Assembly: GCA_038503065.1 (NCBI GenBank) | Contig: JBCAMK010000012.1 | Location: 1,426,001-1,490,000 of the forward strand | Direction of reading: 5' to 3' | Source of the DNA: Paragyromitra xinjiangensis | Lineage: Eukaryota > Ascomycota > Pezizomycetes > Pezizales > Discinaceae | Length of the DNA stretch: 64,000 bases | In this document: positions 21,505 to 33,681 of the stretch, piece by piece | Numbering within the stretch: the first letter of the stretch is position 1 | Layout: each line of letters begins with the position of its first letter | Made by a program: the position numbers and the translations under genes | The notes under the pieces: generated by a model | Seen by the model: only the letters and a program-made list of their open reading frames with translations | Told to the model about the DNA's origin: nothing | Databases searched by the model: none

Positions 21505-23032
21505 CGCCAAGATACCAGATGGAGCGGGATGAAGCGGGATCACTGGGGGTTGATGGGTGTCATTGTGGAGACGCGGGGGTGAGAAGGTACATGTAGATAT
21601 GATGGGAGGGGATGACAGAGGACGAGAAAGTTCAAACAGTTGGATCGTTGGAACGCCCGTTGTCTCGACCGTGCGCAGAAGAGTTTCCGGTTAGCGTCCA
21701 CCTGCCGTGTAAAGCCTGGGCTTTCAGGCACACGAAAAAATCTCTGAAAACCACAAATCCCGTGGCCACCATCACTTTTTATTCTTCAGGAAGCTTTGAA
21801 ACATCTAAAAGCTTTTTCCCCACGATAAAACAGGGACCAAGGCTATTCTTACACTCCTTTCCTCTTACTTGGTGGCTTAAAACACGTGTGACCTTTACAT
21901 GTTGAGTCATAAGGTACTAAAGTCTGCATGTATTTCTGCGAAAATACATGTATTTTTTTTCCATTAACAGTACAGACTATATGCAACCAACCAACCCTAA
22001 ACCAGAAGAGATGGGTTTAATGGCCGAAAACCCTCTCCTGGTTTGATTGAAAAAAATTTCTTTTCCGGAGCCTGAGACAGCGGTTCGGCGACACGAAAAT
22101 AGAATGTCTGTGATTTCTGGGAATGCGCAAAACCGCATCAGAAAGCTTCGAAATATGCATATCGCATGGAAGGGGAATTCGAGGCTGCACCCGTATCATA
22201 TCCATCTAGGCCACCAAAGTAAAGCTCGAACAGGCCGGGATAGGCAGCTATCATTCATACATAATCGCACAGCTCCTCAACATGCTGCCCGCCGGAAGCG
22301 GACTGTTTAGTGGAGGGTCGATACGACCGATGATTGGCCCCAGGCCTGTTTGTTGTTGTTTTTGCCTCCGTGGATGTGGGCAGTGAAGGTGGCAACCTCA
22401 CTCGACATCGGGCATGGAGGGAAGCCCCTAGGCGAGAGGGACTTGCGTTGACTTTCTGGAGTTCACGCCATCCACAGTAGGAACCAGCATGCACCACGTT
22501 GCTACCGCTGTTCGGTGCCTTCCTGCCAACTTTTCCCACTCTTCCTGTCCCCCCTTCCTCTGCCCTTCTTCTCACCTTTTGCTCAAAACTCGCTTGTTCC
22601 CACAGCTCTCCTGTCCACTCTTCTTCTTCCTCCCCCCCCCTCTATCAAGCAATACATCAACCCGCCTTCCTCCTCCACTTTGACCGCTCCCCCTCCTTCT
22701 CTCCTATCTTGAGAATGACCATTATCCCCTCTACTATTCTTCTGCCAATACCTTCTCGTCTATATCCATCTGTTTCGTCGGTTTTATAATTAATCCTATC
22801 ATCGTTCCACCTCTGGGCTCCTCTCTATTTGCCCTCTACGCGCTACAAAAACACAAATACTCTTTTAAACACTCTATACCTTTTCTTTTTTCTCTTAAGT
22901 TCGGCGTCACGGGTTATTCTTCGTTCGCTGTATTTTTCTTGTATTTTTCTTCGCTTGCAAGTATCGGTTTTGTTCCTCCTTTCGATTGATTGATTGAATC
23001 CATCTATCGGCGGTGTATTTTTTTCGCCTACA
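21505..23032. promoter_or_regulatory. Divergent promoter region Zn2Cys6 factor / Edc1-like gene
   Basis: 1.5 kb. 22490-22990 is markedly CT-rich on the plus strand, a typical leader or promoter composition for the Edc1-like gene. A uORF for the minus-strand factor lies at 21563-21540. No discrete site was assigned. Confidence 0.45.
21540..21563 (-). promoter_or_regulatory. Seven-codon uORF before the Zn2Cys6 factor
   Basis: ATG ACA CCC ATC AAC CCC CAG then TGA, in a good start context (A at -3). Its stop lies 35 nt before the main ATG at 21504. This spacing would allow limited reinitiation and so could damp translation of the factor. Whether it is transcribed is not known. Confidence 0.4.
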
Positions 23033-24608
23033 ATGACGAGCATCACTGGGTCACCCTCCCCTAAGCCCCGAGCCGGGCGCAACAGCCATCGTCAAACAAA
23101 GAGCAGCTCTTCTATCTCGGTTCCTAGTCAGTTCAATGCGAAACACAAAACCCAACATCCAAATCTTCACTTTCACAATAATCACCAACTTCCCCCTAAT
23201 TTTGTTCCCAACAACCGCGGCCCTTCTCGCTCTCCGACCGGTGTCATGACCCCACCCCAAACACCTAAAGCGCAACAATTTCCGAACGCCGACGCCTCTG
23301 GCAAAAAGAGGAAGAACAAGAAGCAGGATAAATCCAAGCAGGAAAGGGCGAAACCCAAGGATGTTATGACTCAAATCTTACCAGCCTTTTCTTCTGTTCC
23401 TATTCCAGTTGACATCGAGTCTCCCCCCATGTCTTCTGATGAGCTTGCAAGCGGCCAGATCACCCCGCCTAAACTATCTTCAACACCTCCATCAAAGGCA
23501 TATGCAGGCCCCACTTTTCATTCTTCGCCTGCACCATCCGCTTTGCCCAAGCCAAAATTCTTTTCCAAGTCAGTTCCTGCTACTCCAGCAGGAAACAGCC
23601 TGCAAACTATGATGGAAAGTGACGCAAGCGATGCTACCGCACCAGCTTCGCCAGATCTAGATCAGGAACAGTCGCAGTCGCATCTTGAGTTACTGTTTAG
23701 AGCAGCTAGGGCAGAGAATATGGGAATGAAACGTCAAAGCTCAGGTTCTACTACCTCCAGCGAGACATCGACGGATTCATCGTCCGTAAATTTTGGGTAT
23801 GTTGGAAATATCGTATTACTTGTAAGATGCCTGGGACTTACTCGTTCAAACCAGCGCGGACCCCGAGTCCCCTACTCGTAGTAATCGTAGAATCACTCGC
23901 AATATTCCGCTTGAATCAGGACTTTTTTCCATGGATGAGCTCGATAAGCCCGTGTCGCCTACATACAAGGAGCGCATCAACCAGGCTCGTTCCGTCACTG
24001 CACCCTCAAAGATGCCAACGCGGGCTAGCTTGGGAGAAGAAGAAGAACGCCGGAAAATGGAGACGGCTAATGCTCTCAAACAATTTCTGCTTGCCCCGCA
24101 ATCACCGGCAACCAAAACATCAGTCTCCTCCCCATCGCCCGCTCCTCGAGCTCCGAATAGGTCTCCACGAGTCCAGAATCGGCCGCCACCACCGCCGTTG
24201 TTCAAAGCTGGTCCACCTTTGAGCCCCACTCAAAATGCCTATCAGGCCCGATCTCCCCGCTCGCCGCCTAACACGGGATATTTTCCTTTGTTTCAATCGA
24301 CGATACCTTTTTCTTACGAACAGGAGCCGACACCATATACTGCGTCGGCGGCACATGTTGCTACTCCTCTTAGGAGACCGGCTCCTTACCCGGTTTCTTT
24401 TCAACCCTATCTTGGCCACATGGAAAGTAGATCTGAAAGGATCGACGCATATATGACTTCCTCGCCATTCCCTGGAACGTCCCAAAACAAGCTGTACCAT
24501 AATGACCACAATTCTATTCTCGCTAGCAGGCTTGAAGCAGCTAAAGTCACATCAACAAAAAGTGTGACGGATTTGGAAAATGATCTAAGGAGGGTTTTGA
24601 TGATTTGA
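23033..24608 (+). CDS. Edc1/PNRC-type mRNA decapping activator
   Basis: Predicted cytoplasmic enhancer of decapping acting on Dcp1-Dcp2. Exons 23033-23796 and 23855-24608 give 505 aa of low-complexity, Pro/Ser-rich, probably disordered sequence. The key element is YAGPTFHSSPAPSALPKPKF at residues 157-176: the YAG activation motif (157-159) followed by the Dcp1-binding proline motif LPKP (171-174), the arrangement known from Edc1 and PNRC2. A basic block (KKRKNKKQDKSKQER) lies before it. The N-terminus has SPSPKPRAGRNSHRQT, also usual in the family. A short C-terminal helix-like segment is SVTDLENDLRRVL. The ATG context is ACAATGA; an upstream in-frame TTG is not used. The family call rests on short motifs, so it is less certain than for the enzymes. 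Confidence 0.8.
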
Positions 24609-26120
24609 TCTTTCCAATTTTTTCGTTACATGGTTCCGGGGGGGTTTTTTTTGGGAGGGCTGGTTTCTTGGGTTTTCCTTGCTTCCTATCTCTTTTTTTT
24701 TCTTCTAAACTTGGGACCTGGCGAGATGTGGGTGGGCATTGTATAGCTTCAGGACTTTCGTGGATTTTGTTTCCTTCTTTTGTTTAGTTAGGTGTTTGCT
24801 CGTTTTATTCCGAGGTGGTTGGTAAGTTTGTTTTGGTTGGGACGGGTGCGGATTTTGTGTTTTTTTTCACATCATACCCCTCTTTTTCTTTCATTCCTTC
24901 TATCCCTTTGGCGATCTGTTTGTGTTTCGGGTGCTCTTTGCATTTGGGTTCGGGCATCAATTTTTGCGTTGGTCTTTTTGTTTGTTTGAGGGTATCTTCT
25001 TCCGGGGTGTGTTTGGTCTGTTTGGGAAATGTCTTTCATGTTCTATGGGGGTCTTTTTTCGGGGATGGTGGCCCTCATTGCGGATTTTTCTATTTTTTCT
25101 CTTGGGCATCTTTACGGATCTGTCTGGGGAAATGGTGCACGGTATGGGTTGGTCTTTGATTTTTTTGTTGTCTTATCCTCGACATGAAAGATGGGTATTT
25201 TATTTCTTGCGAATACCCTTCTTTATTGATGGTAGGTCTTTCTTCTATTCTCTTTCCCCCCTTTTAACTTCGAAAATCCTCTTTTAAAACGCTTCTTTCA
25301 TTACCGGTATCTATTGATATTTTAACCCATTATCCCATGTGGAGGTGGTTTTTCTTCTGGCACATAGTTTCTTGTTATATTCCCCCCATTTGCCCGTTTC
25401 CCCGTTGTGTTATACCTTGTCACCTACTTTCTGGGGTTTTGTTTCTTTAGTTTGGTTCACTTGTTCATACACCACTGTCTTTCTCTTTTTTTTTCTTTCT
25501 TTTCTTTTCTTGCAAGATGTTGCGATTTTTCGCATCTGGCGCATTGGCACGTTGACTGATATCTATTTCCTTATGTTGGATGTCGGTGGAACCCTTTTCA
25601 ACCAAGGGTTGTCAGGGTGATGGATGGTGATGAGGTGATGAGTGGTTTCGGAGGCGGGTGGTGGAACGTGGAAGGAAATGATTTGAAGCAGAATGAGAGT
25701 TGGGGATGGGAAAGGTAGTTCTTTGGCGACACGTTGCCCATACAAGCGCCTATGAAGAGAGGGAGAGAATGTCTATACTTTCTGGTATATACGCTTTTTT
25801 ACTTTCGTTGTTCATTACTTTACTTTGAAAAAATCTATATCACATTTTTACCTTTTGATTTTACTCTTTTCTATCATGTCTTGTCGTTTTCTTCTTCTGC
25901 ATATACTAGGCCGGGAGTATATATAGACACTATCGTTTTTGCTGATCAGGCATCCGGCTGGTTCTGAGAGATGGCACGACGTAGGCGTACGTACGCCTGT
26001 GTTCTTTGTTTCACTTTTTGTTTCCGATTTTGATACCTATTCTGGATTCCCCGGACTCCTTGTTTGGTATTTATGTACCCCTATAAAATTTATAAAAACC
26101 TTTTTTTTCCTTCTTCGGAA
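24609..26120 (+). other. T/G- and T/C-rich 3' flank of the Edc1-like gene
   Basis: About 1.5 kb with very few A on the plus strand and many T runs (for example near 24692, 25485 and 26101). Composition alone creates several long open frames. It may be an extended U-rich 3' UTR. No coding domain was recognised. Confidence 0.5.
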
Positions 26121-29100
26121 ATAACCTCTCACGTGTCTATGTACATAACCAACCGGCAATAAACCACGAAATTACGTCGTTTGAAGTCCATACCATTTCC
26201 CATGGGTGATCCACAAACCTCATTCTATCTGCAGTATTAGCGGATGCATCGGCTCGAAATATACCCCTCCTTTCCCCTCTAATCTTTGAGTTTTTTTTTA
26301 ATCCTGGGTTCGAGATCATCTGCAACAGATAGAGTCGTTGCATCACGATAGCATCCCGGACTGGGGTAACAGTATGTTGAACCGGTTGATCAGGCAACCG
26401 TAGGCAAGGCATCCATGATTTTGGGCATTTAAGGCGGCTGATGACAAGAAAACGTGGGGGAGGGTTTGCCTGGATGCCTTGCGGTTTAGTGTTTTGATTC
26501 AAACTCGGTGTACTGTACCGAGGATTTTAGCGATGGTTAGTTTTCTCGCTTCGGGATACATCCGGAATGGGATCTACTCCGAGGGATTCTTTTTGTGCTA
26601 CGGTCATGAAATGCGATTCGGCTGTGGGGGGGGTGGTGGCTGTTGTGATCTCCAGGCTCGGGTTCAAGGGTGGTGAGACATTGGCTTTTTTGGTTAAGGT
26701 TGGAATTTGGGTTACCACGGATTGCGGCCCGCTGGTTATCGATAACAGTTATCGTGGGCGTGTTCTTAAGATCGGGGAGTGTGGATGTCGTGACCCGGGA
26801 GTATGGTCCTTTTTCTTTATCGCCTTGTGTCAGGTGTAGTGGTGGTGGATGGACGTGGGGTTGTGGGTGGGTTTAGTATGCGTCGATATATAGTATTGTT
26901 GTTATCGGTTGGGTGGTTCGTGGTAGGATATAAAGCTTTGTTTGAAGGACCCTTCTGGTTGAGGTTGTGGGGATGCCAACGGTATATAGCACTCAAGTTA
27001 GGATTTAGCGGGGGGAATCGTTCTGGGCCGTAGACTCAGGTTTCAGCTGATTGGGGATTTCAGTATACAAAAAACCAGGCGGTGTTGATATTATAATCAC
27101 AATTTATCACTCGTAGAATTAGGGCCACACGTCGGAAACCTCCTTGATTGATAATTCGTACACGCATCTAGCCCTTTGGGCTATGGTGGAAGCCCCCTTA
27201 GATCTCCCACATACTAGATAGTTGGTGAGTATATGCCGTGGCGGTTTGTTACTAATTAGCAATGATTGAATTAGCGTAAATAAGTTCATCTAACCATAGC
27301 ATTTAATAGTTCAGCTCGATAGATAGCACGAAGGGACTCCTATAGACTACCGTGGGGAACGGTAAACAGAGTTATAAGAAGATATATGCACAGGAGATGG
27401 TGGAACCAGACCTTAATACCAACCGAGGAAATTATCGAGCTAAAATTATTGGAGTCTTATCCCAAGCCCGGCCAGAGACCTTTTTGGCCAAATCTGGCCA
27501 CGTAGGGTAGTAACCGCTATATGTAGTCTATAGGTAGTGATGGGCGATTTGGATGTGATTTCGTTTGGCCCGTAGTCTATAGGACTGTTTTGTTTTTTGG
27601 TATCCGTGTGGTTATTCCCTTTCTAGCTAGCCACGAATAACAGATGAAAGTATATTCGTGAGAGCCTCTGGTGTTGGGCGGGTCCCCTAGCGTCCATGCG
27701 GTCTGGCGATGAGTGCAAGATGGCTTATGAAACCTCATAGTAATAGGTCCTGCAAGTATTAGCCGAGCTGTTACTGAAATTCGGGATTGTAGGAACTCAC
27801 AAGACATCTCATGCTATCGCCGATGCAATCCTAAAGCCGAGTAATATAAAATTATATAAACTACGTTCTAGAGAAATTAAGTAGGTCTTCCAATTCGTAC
27901 GTATATTTTGATCTGTGTGAGTAGCTAAAAATATAGTTTAATCATTAAAAATCACTCGTGAAATTTCAAGTCACGTTTTTCGAAGCATTCTTTCTGATGA
28001 TTGATTGATTGATTGATAGTTCATGTAAAACATACTTCCTAATTGGTACTGCCTAGTGGAGACCCCGGAATAATTGTTAGTGTATCCCTGGAAACGATCC
28101 CATAAGATCCTCAGGTAGAGTCTAGGAATGGGGGAGCCTGCTCAGCAGCCAGTTTAGAGGATGTGAACTAGGAAAGTGAAGGTGTAAGAGAGGCCCTAGA
28201 AGCGCCTAGGGTACAATTCATTTGGGATATCTATATTCCCCATAGTTCGCGTTTCCGACTCACTTCTGAAGGATATCTTAATGTTAGTTGTAATGGATAA
28301 GAGGGAAGCTGCTAAGAGACAGGGGATGACTGGTGGTAACGTGAAGTACTCGGTACAGATGATAACCAGATCAATAAAAGCACAAGAGTACGAGCCCAAA
28401 TTTTGAGTATTTTTCAAAGCACTTCACCTCTCAGGATGTAATAAATCACTGTTGGTTAAAGCTCAGCTCCTTAAGTTGCTGTTCCTGAACCTTGGATGGC
28501 TTGCGTCAGCGTTCAACTCTCACCGTAATTCATAGACACGAGATGTATGGTAGCAAATATCGCGTGCTTCGTATACAAGCTCATGTTCAATAAAGAAAAA
28601 AGAGCCTGACTCCAGCGTTTCTGGCCTGGGCGTAACCCCCACCCCAGGCTCCTCTTGCTATATTCCCTTTTCTCGCCTTCTGCGCACCTTTAAGTGTCCT
28701 ACACTAATCGCCTGACCGCATCCAAGTGTCTTGTGCGTGACTAGTCCGTCTGCCTATGTTTGCTTCGATGTTTTAGTTCTCCTATCTCGTAACTATCGCT
28801 GTTATTGCATGTCTAATTCATGTTGCGGCCAAGCAATGTTCAGGCTCTAATCTCTGCTTTAGTCGAAGGTGAGACTAGAAGCGTTTAGTTAGTAGAGTAG
28901 GGTTGGAAAGCATTATCACGTTTTTATTCACATCACATCACTCGGTGAAAACAATACTGAAGATTTTGTTATTTACTTCCTTTCGTGCCGCTTCTGGCCT
29001 TTCCTTACTATTTGACTCTATTCTTTATTCAACCTACGTAGGGCTTATTCGGGGGCTGCTTTGGGCCTGGAGGCGTTGACCGACGAGGTATATGGTGAAG

Positions 29101-29858
29101 CACGTTTTATTGGCTGAATACCTGTATATATACAGAGGTTTTCTGCCTCTTCTTCGTTTCTTTCTTCTCCATCGAATATCTCAAGCCTTCAGCTGAAGCA
29201 ACGAATATCACCTCTTATTACTTCAGAAGATTGTACCCGGGGTAAAAAAGTCTGGATAGTTACAAATTTGTGACAGGTCTTTTCACTACTAGGCAATCAA
29301 GCTCGGTTAGGCTCAGCGCATATTGAGCTCCAATACCTAGAAAATGACGTCCGCTGCGCATGTATCAATAATCTTTAAAACAAGTTTGTCTCCAAGTCCT
29401 ATCTCGATCTTGGCAAACTCTATGGGCAAGACTCGTGACTATCCATGGTCCTAGCTTAAGGAATATCAATTCCGTATCTGGCGGGATTTCCTTAGATATC
29501 TACCGATCGCATACCAGGATTGATTAGACCGGTCTAGATAATGGCACACTTTAATTGGAACACCACTAATTTATGAAACGCCTATATTTTCCAAAGTGTC
29601 GAACCTGTAAGGATGTCCTTTTTTTCCTTTTACCCCCACCATGGTTAAGGTTGTAGGCGAATAAGCGAACCCAAGAGGCTACTATCAAAATTGATCCTCA
29701 TCTTAAAAAAAATCCCCAGGGATCCGTTAAAACATGCAATTTCGGATGCGTATGGGTATGATGGTACTTTCACTTTATACACTTACTCTATAGTAGCTTA
29801 TCTCATCTATATCCGGGAAAATAATTGACCAAGATTTTCCACGAGCAGGGAGGGGGGC
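26121..29858. other. Gene-poor intergenic DNA
   Basis: 3.7 kb without recognisable coding sequence. It has a small GATT microsatellite near 27997-28017 and an imperfect hairpin at 26396-26486. G-rich plus-strand ORFs at 26479-27033 follow composition only. Confidence 0.5.
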
Positions 29859-30991
29859 TCAAGATGTATCTTCCTCCAAGGTCGCAAGACCTTTAACACT
29901 ATACCCGCCCTGTGGCGTTTCTGCCCATAACTCATATGACTTATCGCCAAGTCGGCGGCCACAGATTTTATACGGCTATAGTGTCCCCGCTCCCGCCGGT
30001 GGTTTTGTTAACGGACTCGATATGAAGTATGGAGGTAATTACAATCTCCGTGAGAAAACGCAGAAGGGGGGGTTACTTACTTGATCAACATACATCGGCG
30101 CTAGACACCTATAATCGAATTGTCTCACTGACCACTTCCTCTCTTTGCCGGTATCGAGGACATTGATGCGTAGGAGTTCAAGAAGCAGGACGAGCGACAT
30201 TGGGCCGTGACATAGTAGCCCGGGATATCGCTCCTTCTGCTGCGTGAATAAAGGGTCAAAGTGTATTTTATGCGCATTAAATGTCAATGCTGAGAAACGA
30301 AACAAAAGATGTTGCGTCGGCGTGAACTCGAGCGAGAAATCAGGTGGGTTTGGCGCTGCGTGTGTTAGTTTCCGTTAGATTGGATAACAGAAGGTATAAA
30401 GTTACGTTTCACTACCCTCGTGACGACCTTCTCATCCTTCGGTTGTTTAAAAAACACCAAACACCTTTTCTCCACTACCACTGCATGATTATCCTCCAAA
30501 ACCTCAGCTACAATCGGTTCCTTATCTGCCCACATTCTCCTCTCGAACCACACAAACATTTTCTCATCTTTACTCCCCTCCTTCCCCCTCATCTCCACAT
30601 CCGTCACCTTCTCTTTCAACACCCCATGATCCATCAACCGCATCTTCCTCGTTGGGTGAAAGTGAACTGACCCTCCAGCCCACATCCTCCGCGTCCATTC
30701 TTCTCCTGGCGCCTGCTCGGCGTCAGAGCCGTCGCTTAGGAGCTGTGATTCTGGGAACTGAGGCGGGAAATACACCATGTGGTGGCCTGGCGGCAGATCA
30801 CCGGCTACCGGGAGCCGTGGTGGCGGTAGAGGCGTTTGTAAATAGGGTGAGAGTGAGAGGCTGAGTAGGTAGGATGGCTGTGGGGAGATAAAGTCGTAGA
30901 TTGGTGGGAAAGCACGGGAGTAGAGATGGTGACTACGGGTAATGATTCGGACTGGATGTCGGGCTAGTGTGCGGGTGAAGGTGTTGAACAT
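29859..30991 (-). CDS. HTD2: Mitochondrial 3-hydroxyacyl-thioester dehydratase (Htd2-like)
   Basis: Dehydratase step of mitochondrial type II fatty acid synthesis, which supplies the lipoate precursor. Exons 30991-30406, 30355-30081 and 29975-29859 give 325 aa. Residues 1-30 are Arg/Ser/Thr-rich with no acids (FTRTLARHPVRIITRSHHLY), as in a mitochondrial presequence. Then LPPGHHMVYFPPQFPESQLL, DGSDAEQAPGEEWTRRMWAG, the hot-dog segment with TPTQHLLFRFSALTFNAHKI and HFDPLF, the motif YPGLLCHGPMSLVLLLELL, and the C-terminal strand GGYSVKGLATLEEDTS. Family enzymes share the FRFSALTFN(A/S)H...I(H)YD-like catalytic region; the His in NAHKIHFD is the likely catalytic one. The first junction uses the internal donor GTAACT at 30405, which restores PPNPPDFSLEF. 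Confidence 0.9.
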
Positions 30992-32061
30992 TTTGGATTG
31001 GACGGATTATTGCTGTAGAGTTAGTTTTGGTGGGGAATTGATATCTCGTGAGATGGGATGGATGAGGTTGAACTTGGCGAAGCTTAACTAAGAGCCGCTC
31101 GTTGGCGAATCGGATCAATGCCTGGGGAAAAAAGAAAGCGGTTCACGAAGGGTCACTCGCGCTTCTATTACCGATACCGGGCCGACGTCTGGCCGTGCCT
31201 ATGCACCTCATCATATTCGTCCCAGTTTCAGCTGAGCCGCTTGGTGTTTCTACATGAACGCTCTTCTTTGCCACCGCAAAGGCACAGAGAGCGCTTATAT
31301 TTAGCCGAAACTGTGTACTATTCTTACTTCACTTTCAGTGGCACACGTAGCAAAAAGAAACGCTAGAACAGGTTCGTAAAAAGTATCTTTGGTAAGGTTT
31401 ATCATAACAGTCTATAATCATATACATTTCATATAATAAATTATGGTTAGAGACATTAATAAAACCAGTTGACGCTCACGATATAACATGAACTTCTTTC
31501 CACAAGCTTAGTCAATCCAAATGGAAAAAAGAAAAAAAACTCCGGTGAATGAAAAGCGGGATCGGGGTCAGATGAAGATGACACTACGAGAGAAAAGAGC
31601 TCACCGACCAGCACGAGTTATAGAAACGAAAAAGGCAAGGGATGTAACCCGACAGCGGGTGTATACAGGAGTAATGATCGTGAAAGGGTAATAAAGGGTA
31701 CTAATTTTTCTCATATCAAACAGCCCCACACAACCTTCAAACTAGCTTAGTAGAAGAAAACATCAACTAATAGTACTAGTAATAAGAATGGAGGGAAAAA
31801 GGACGAACTCAACGATGCAACCTTTGTGAATTGTACTATACCACCCGACAAAAGAAATAGGAAAGGGGGAATATTAAGACACAGTTCTCACCCAAATTAT
31901 CGAATGGCTCCACCATAATCACTCGCTCATATGCAATTCCCACTTGATATTTAGTCGACACAAGTCGAATAAAAGAAACAAAAAGGAGAAAAAAAGGAAA
32001 ACACTCGTAAGCTCTATAATGAAAATGCTACGCGACTCCAGCTCCACTCCTATTCGTCCTA
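30992..32061. other. Intergenic HTD2 upstream / KNR4 downstream
   Basis: 1.07 kb. The left part is the HTD2 promoter. 31370-32050 is A-rich on the plus strand (T-rich in KNR4 sense), which fits the KNR4 3' UTR. No gene was seen. Confidence 0.5.
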
Positions 32062-33681
32062 TCAAACCTCAATGCCTGCTTTTTTGACTGCTGTTGGAGG
32101 CTGTGAGATTTCTTCGCTCGAAATCTGTTTCTTTTCGTCGTCCAGGGCAATTTCCTCTAACGCTTTCACTGTGGAAGATGTTCGGTCTTCTACCAGATCA
32201 CCTAGGAGGTTGTTGCTGGAAGCGTTCCTGGATAAATCATTCTCAATCTTGGTGTGTACAGGAATTGGGGCTGGGATCTCTTCAGCAACGCTTCGCAGAG
32301 GCTTCGAGGATTTCTTGGATGGTGGTTTGAGGTGATTATCGGACAGAGTGCTTTCTTCCTTCGGTGGTCGTGTCAAACCACCTCGGCTCCCGTTTGCTGA
32401 ATTAAATGCATTTGGTGGAGGCATTGTATTTCTCGGTGATCCTGGGAGGGAGCCAGGCCTTGGAGGAGGCCCTCGGGAAAAGCGGCGTCTTCCGTACTTG
32501 CGTTCGTTTCGCACACGGAGGATATCCATGTACCCTGGCTCAGACCTTGGCGCTCTCGGGTCCTTAAGCTTCAGGTCCTGAGTTTCCTCGTCCACATACC
32601 AGTGAGGACTTGCCATATCGTCTGCTACCATCGCTAGGAAGTGTGCCCATGACTTTGAAACGACGTACTTGCAATCGTAATCTCGACCAAAGAGAATTAC
32701 CTGACCCCATGTTCCATTTGGACCTGGTGCCAAATCAACAGCAATGTTGTTACCACCCCAATCCCTTGCCATAGGAATCCAGCCTGGGTGGGCATATGCC
32801 TTTTGAATCGCACCTTCAGGCTGAGAAGTTTGGCGAGACTGAAGCTCCCGACGTCCAAGCGTGGCACTTTCCGCTTTCGAAGGGCCAGCTTCGCTAGTTG
32901 AGGGAGTTGAAGCTGGTCCTGGTATCGGCTGAGTTAAATAATCTCTTTCGACTATTCTCCAATTCTTCCACTCATCCAACATCTCCTCACAATCCAGCAA
33001 CATTGCCCCGAAAATGACGCCTGTAGGTGTTCCACCACGCTCCTGGCCGTCGTGGATCAGCAATGATTCCCGCACTTCCATTGGTAGCGAGCAGTCTAGG
33101 CTGTATTCCAGTTCGTTGATGTCGTTCACAGTAGCAGGTGTACAGATTTGATCGAAAAGTTCAGGATAGTTGTCCTCGCACCACCTGTCGATTCGGCTCC
33201 AGGTATGGCTTACTGGGGGCGGAGGAGGCATTCCATCGGCACCAAAATCCTGCATCGCTATTCCTCCTCCAGGAGGTGCATCGCCTCCAATTACAGAAGA
33301 TCTCATTCCAGGGGTATATGGGGAATTTTGACCATTGATGGAGCCAGCTGGAGAACGAGGGGAGTAAACTCCTGGTGTGCCGGATAGTGTAGCTGTAGAG
33401 CGGTTTTCTTCATGATATGTCATGTTGAGGCTTGCATCCATTCCTGGCGATGAAACTCCTTGTAACTGGGGATTGCGACCCACTCCAAGGGGCTGATGCG
33501 TGTTGCTCGCCAAAACTCGATAAGGAGAGTCATGATTTGCATGCCTATCGTTTGAGGTCATGGCATGCCAGAAGTTCCGGAACCCGGATCCGAGCCTGTG
33601 GGGTTTAATGATGTCAACGGGGAAGTTCACATGGAGCAGATTGGTTGATGCAGGGAAAACGTACCCTGAATTAGCAGCCAT
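32062..33681 (-). CDS. KNR4: Knr4/Smi1 cell wall synthesis regulator
   Basis: Hub protein linking beta-1,3-glucan synthesis with the Slt2 and calcineurin pathways. Read through, the frame is 539 aa. A 69-nt intron (33664-33596, donor GTACGT, acceptor CACAG) is likely in codon 7, leaving 516 aa and joining MAANSG to LGSGFRNFWHAMTSNDRHA, which is the usual family N-terminus. The Smi1/Knr4 (SUKH) core is about residues 160-370 of the read-through frame: WSRIDRWCEDNYPELFD, DINELEYSLDCSLPMEVRES, GVIFGAMLLDCEEMLDEWKN, HPGWIPMARDWGGNNIAVDL and GPNGTWGQVILFGRDYDCKY. Both ends are low-complexity, as in yeast Knr4, where the disordered tails mediate interactions. No other intron is seen. Confidence 0.94.
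   Translation of the reverse strand: MAANSGYVFPASTNLLHVNFPVDIIKPHRLGSGFRNFWHAMTSNDRHANHDSPYRVLASNTHQPLGVGRNPQLQGVSSPGMDASLNMTYHEENRSTATLSGTPGVYSPRSPAGSINGQNSPYTPGMRSSVIGGDAPPGGGIAMQDFGADGMPPPPPVSHTWSRIDRWCEDNYPELFDQICTPATVNDINELEYSLDCSLPMEVRESLLIHDGQERGGTPTGVIFGAMLLDCEEMLDEWKNWRIVERDYLTQPIPGPASTPSTSEAGPSKAESATLGRRELQSRQTSQPEGAIQKAYAHPGWIPMARDWGGNNIAVDLAPGPNGTWGQVILFGRDYDCKYVVSKSWAHFLAMVADDMASPHWYVDEETQDLKLKDPRAPRSEPGYMDILRVRNERKYGRRRFSRGPPPRPGSLPGSPRNTMPPPNAFNSANGSRGGLTRPPKEESTLSDNHLKPPSKKSSKPLRSVAEEIPAPIPVHTKIENDLSRNASSNNLLGDLVEDRTSSTVKALEEIALDDEKKQISSEEISQPPTAVKKAGIEV

Noticed and set aside
24605..25620. Several hydrophobic ORFs after the Edc1-like gene
   Set aside because: Phe/Leu/Ser-rich readings of T-rich DNA in multiple frames; more likely 3' UTR.
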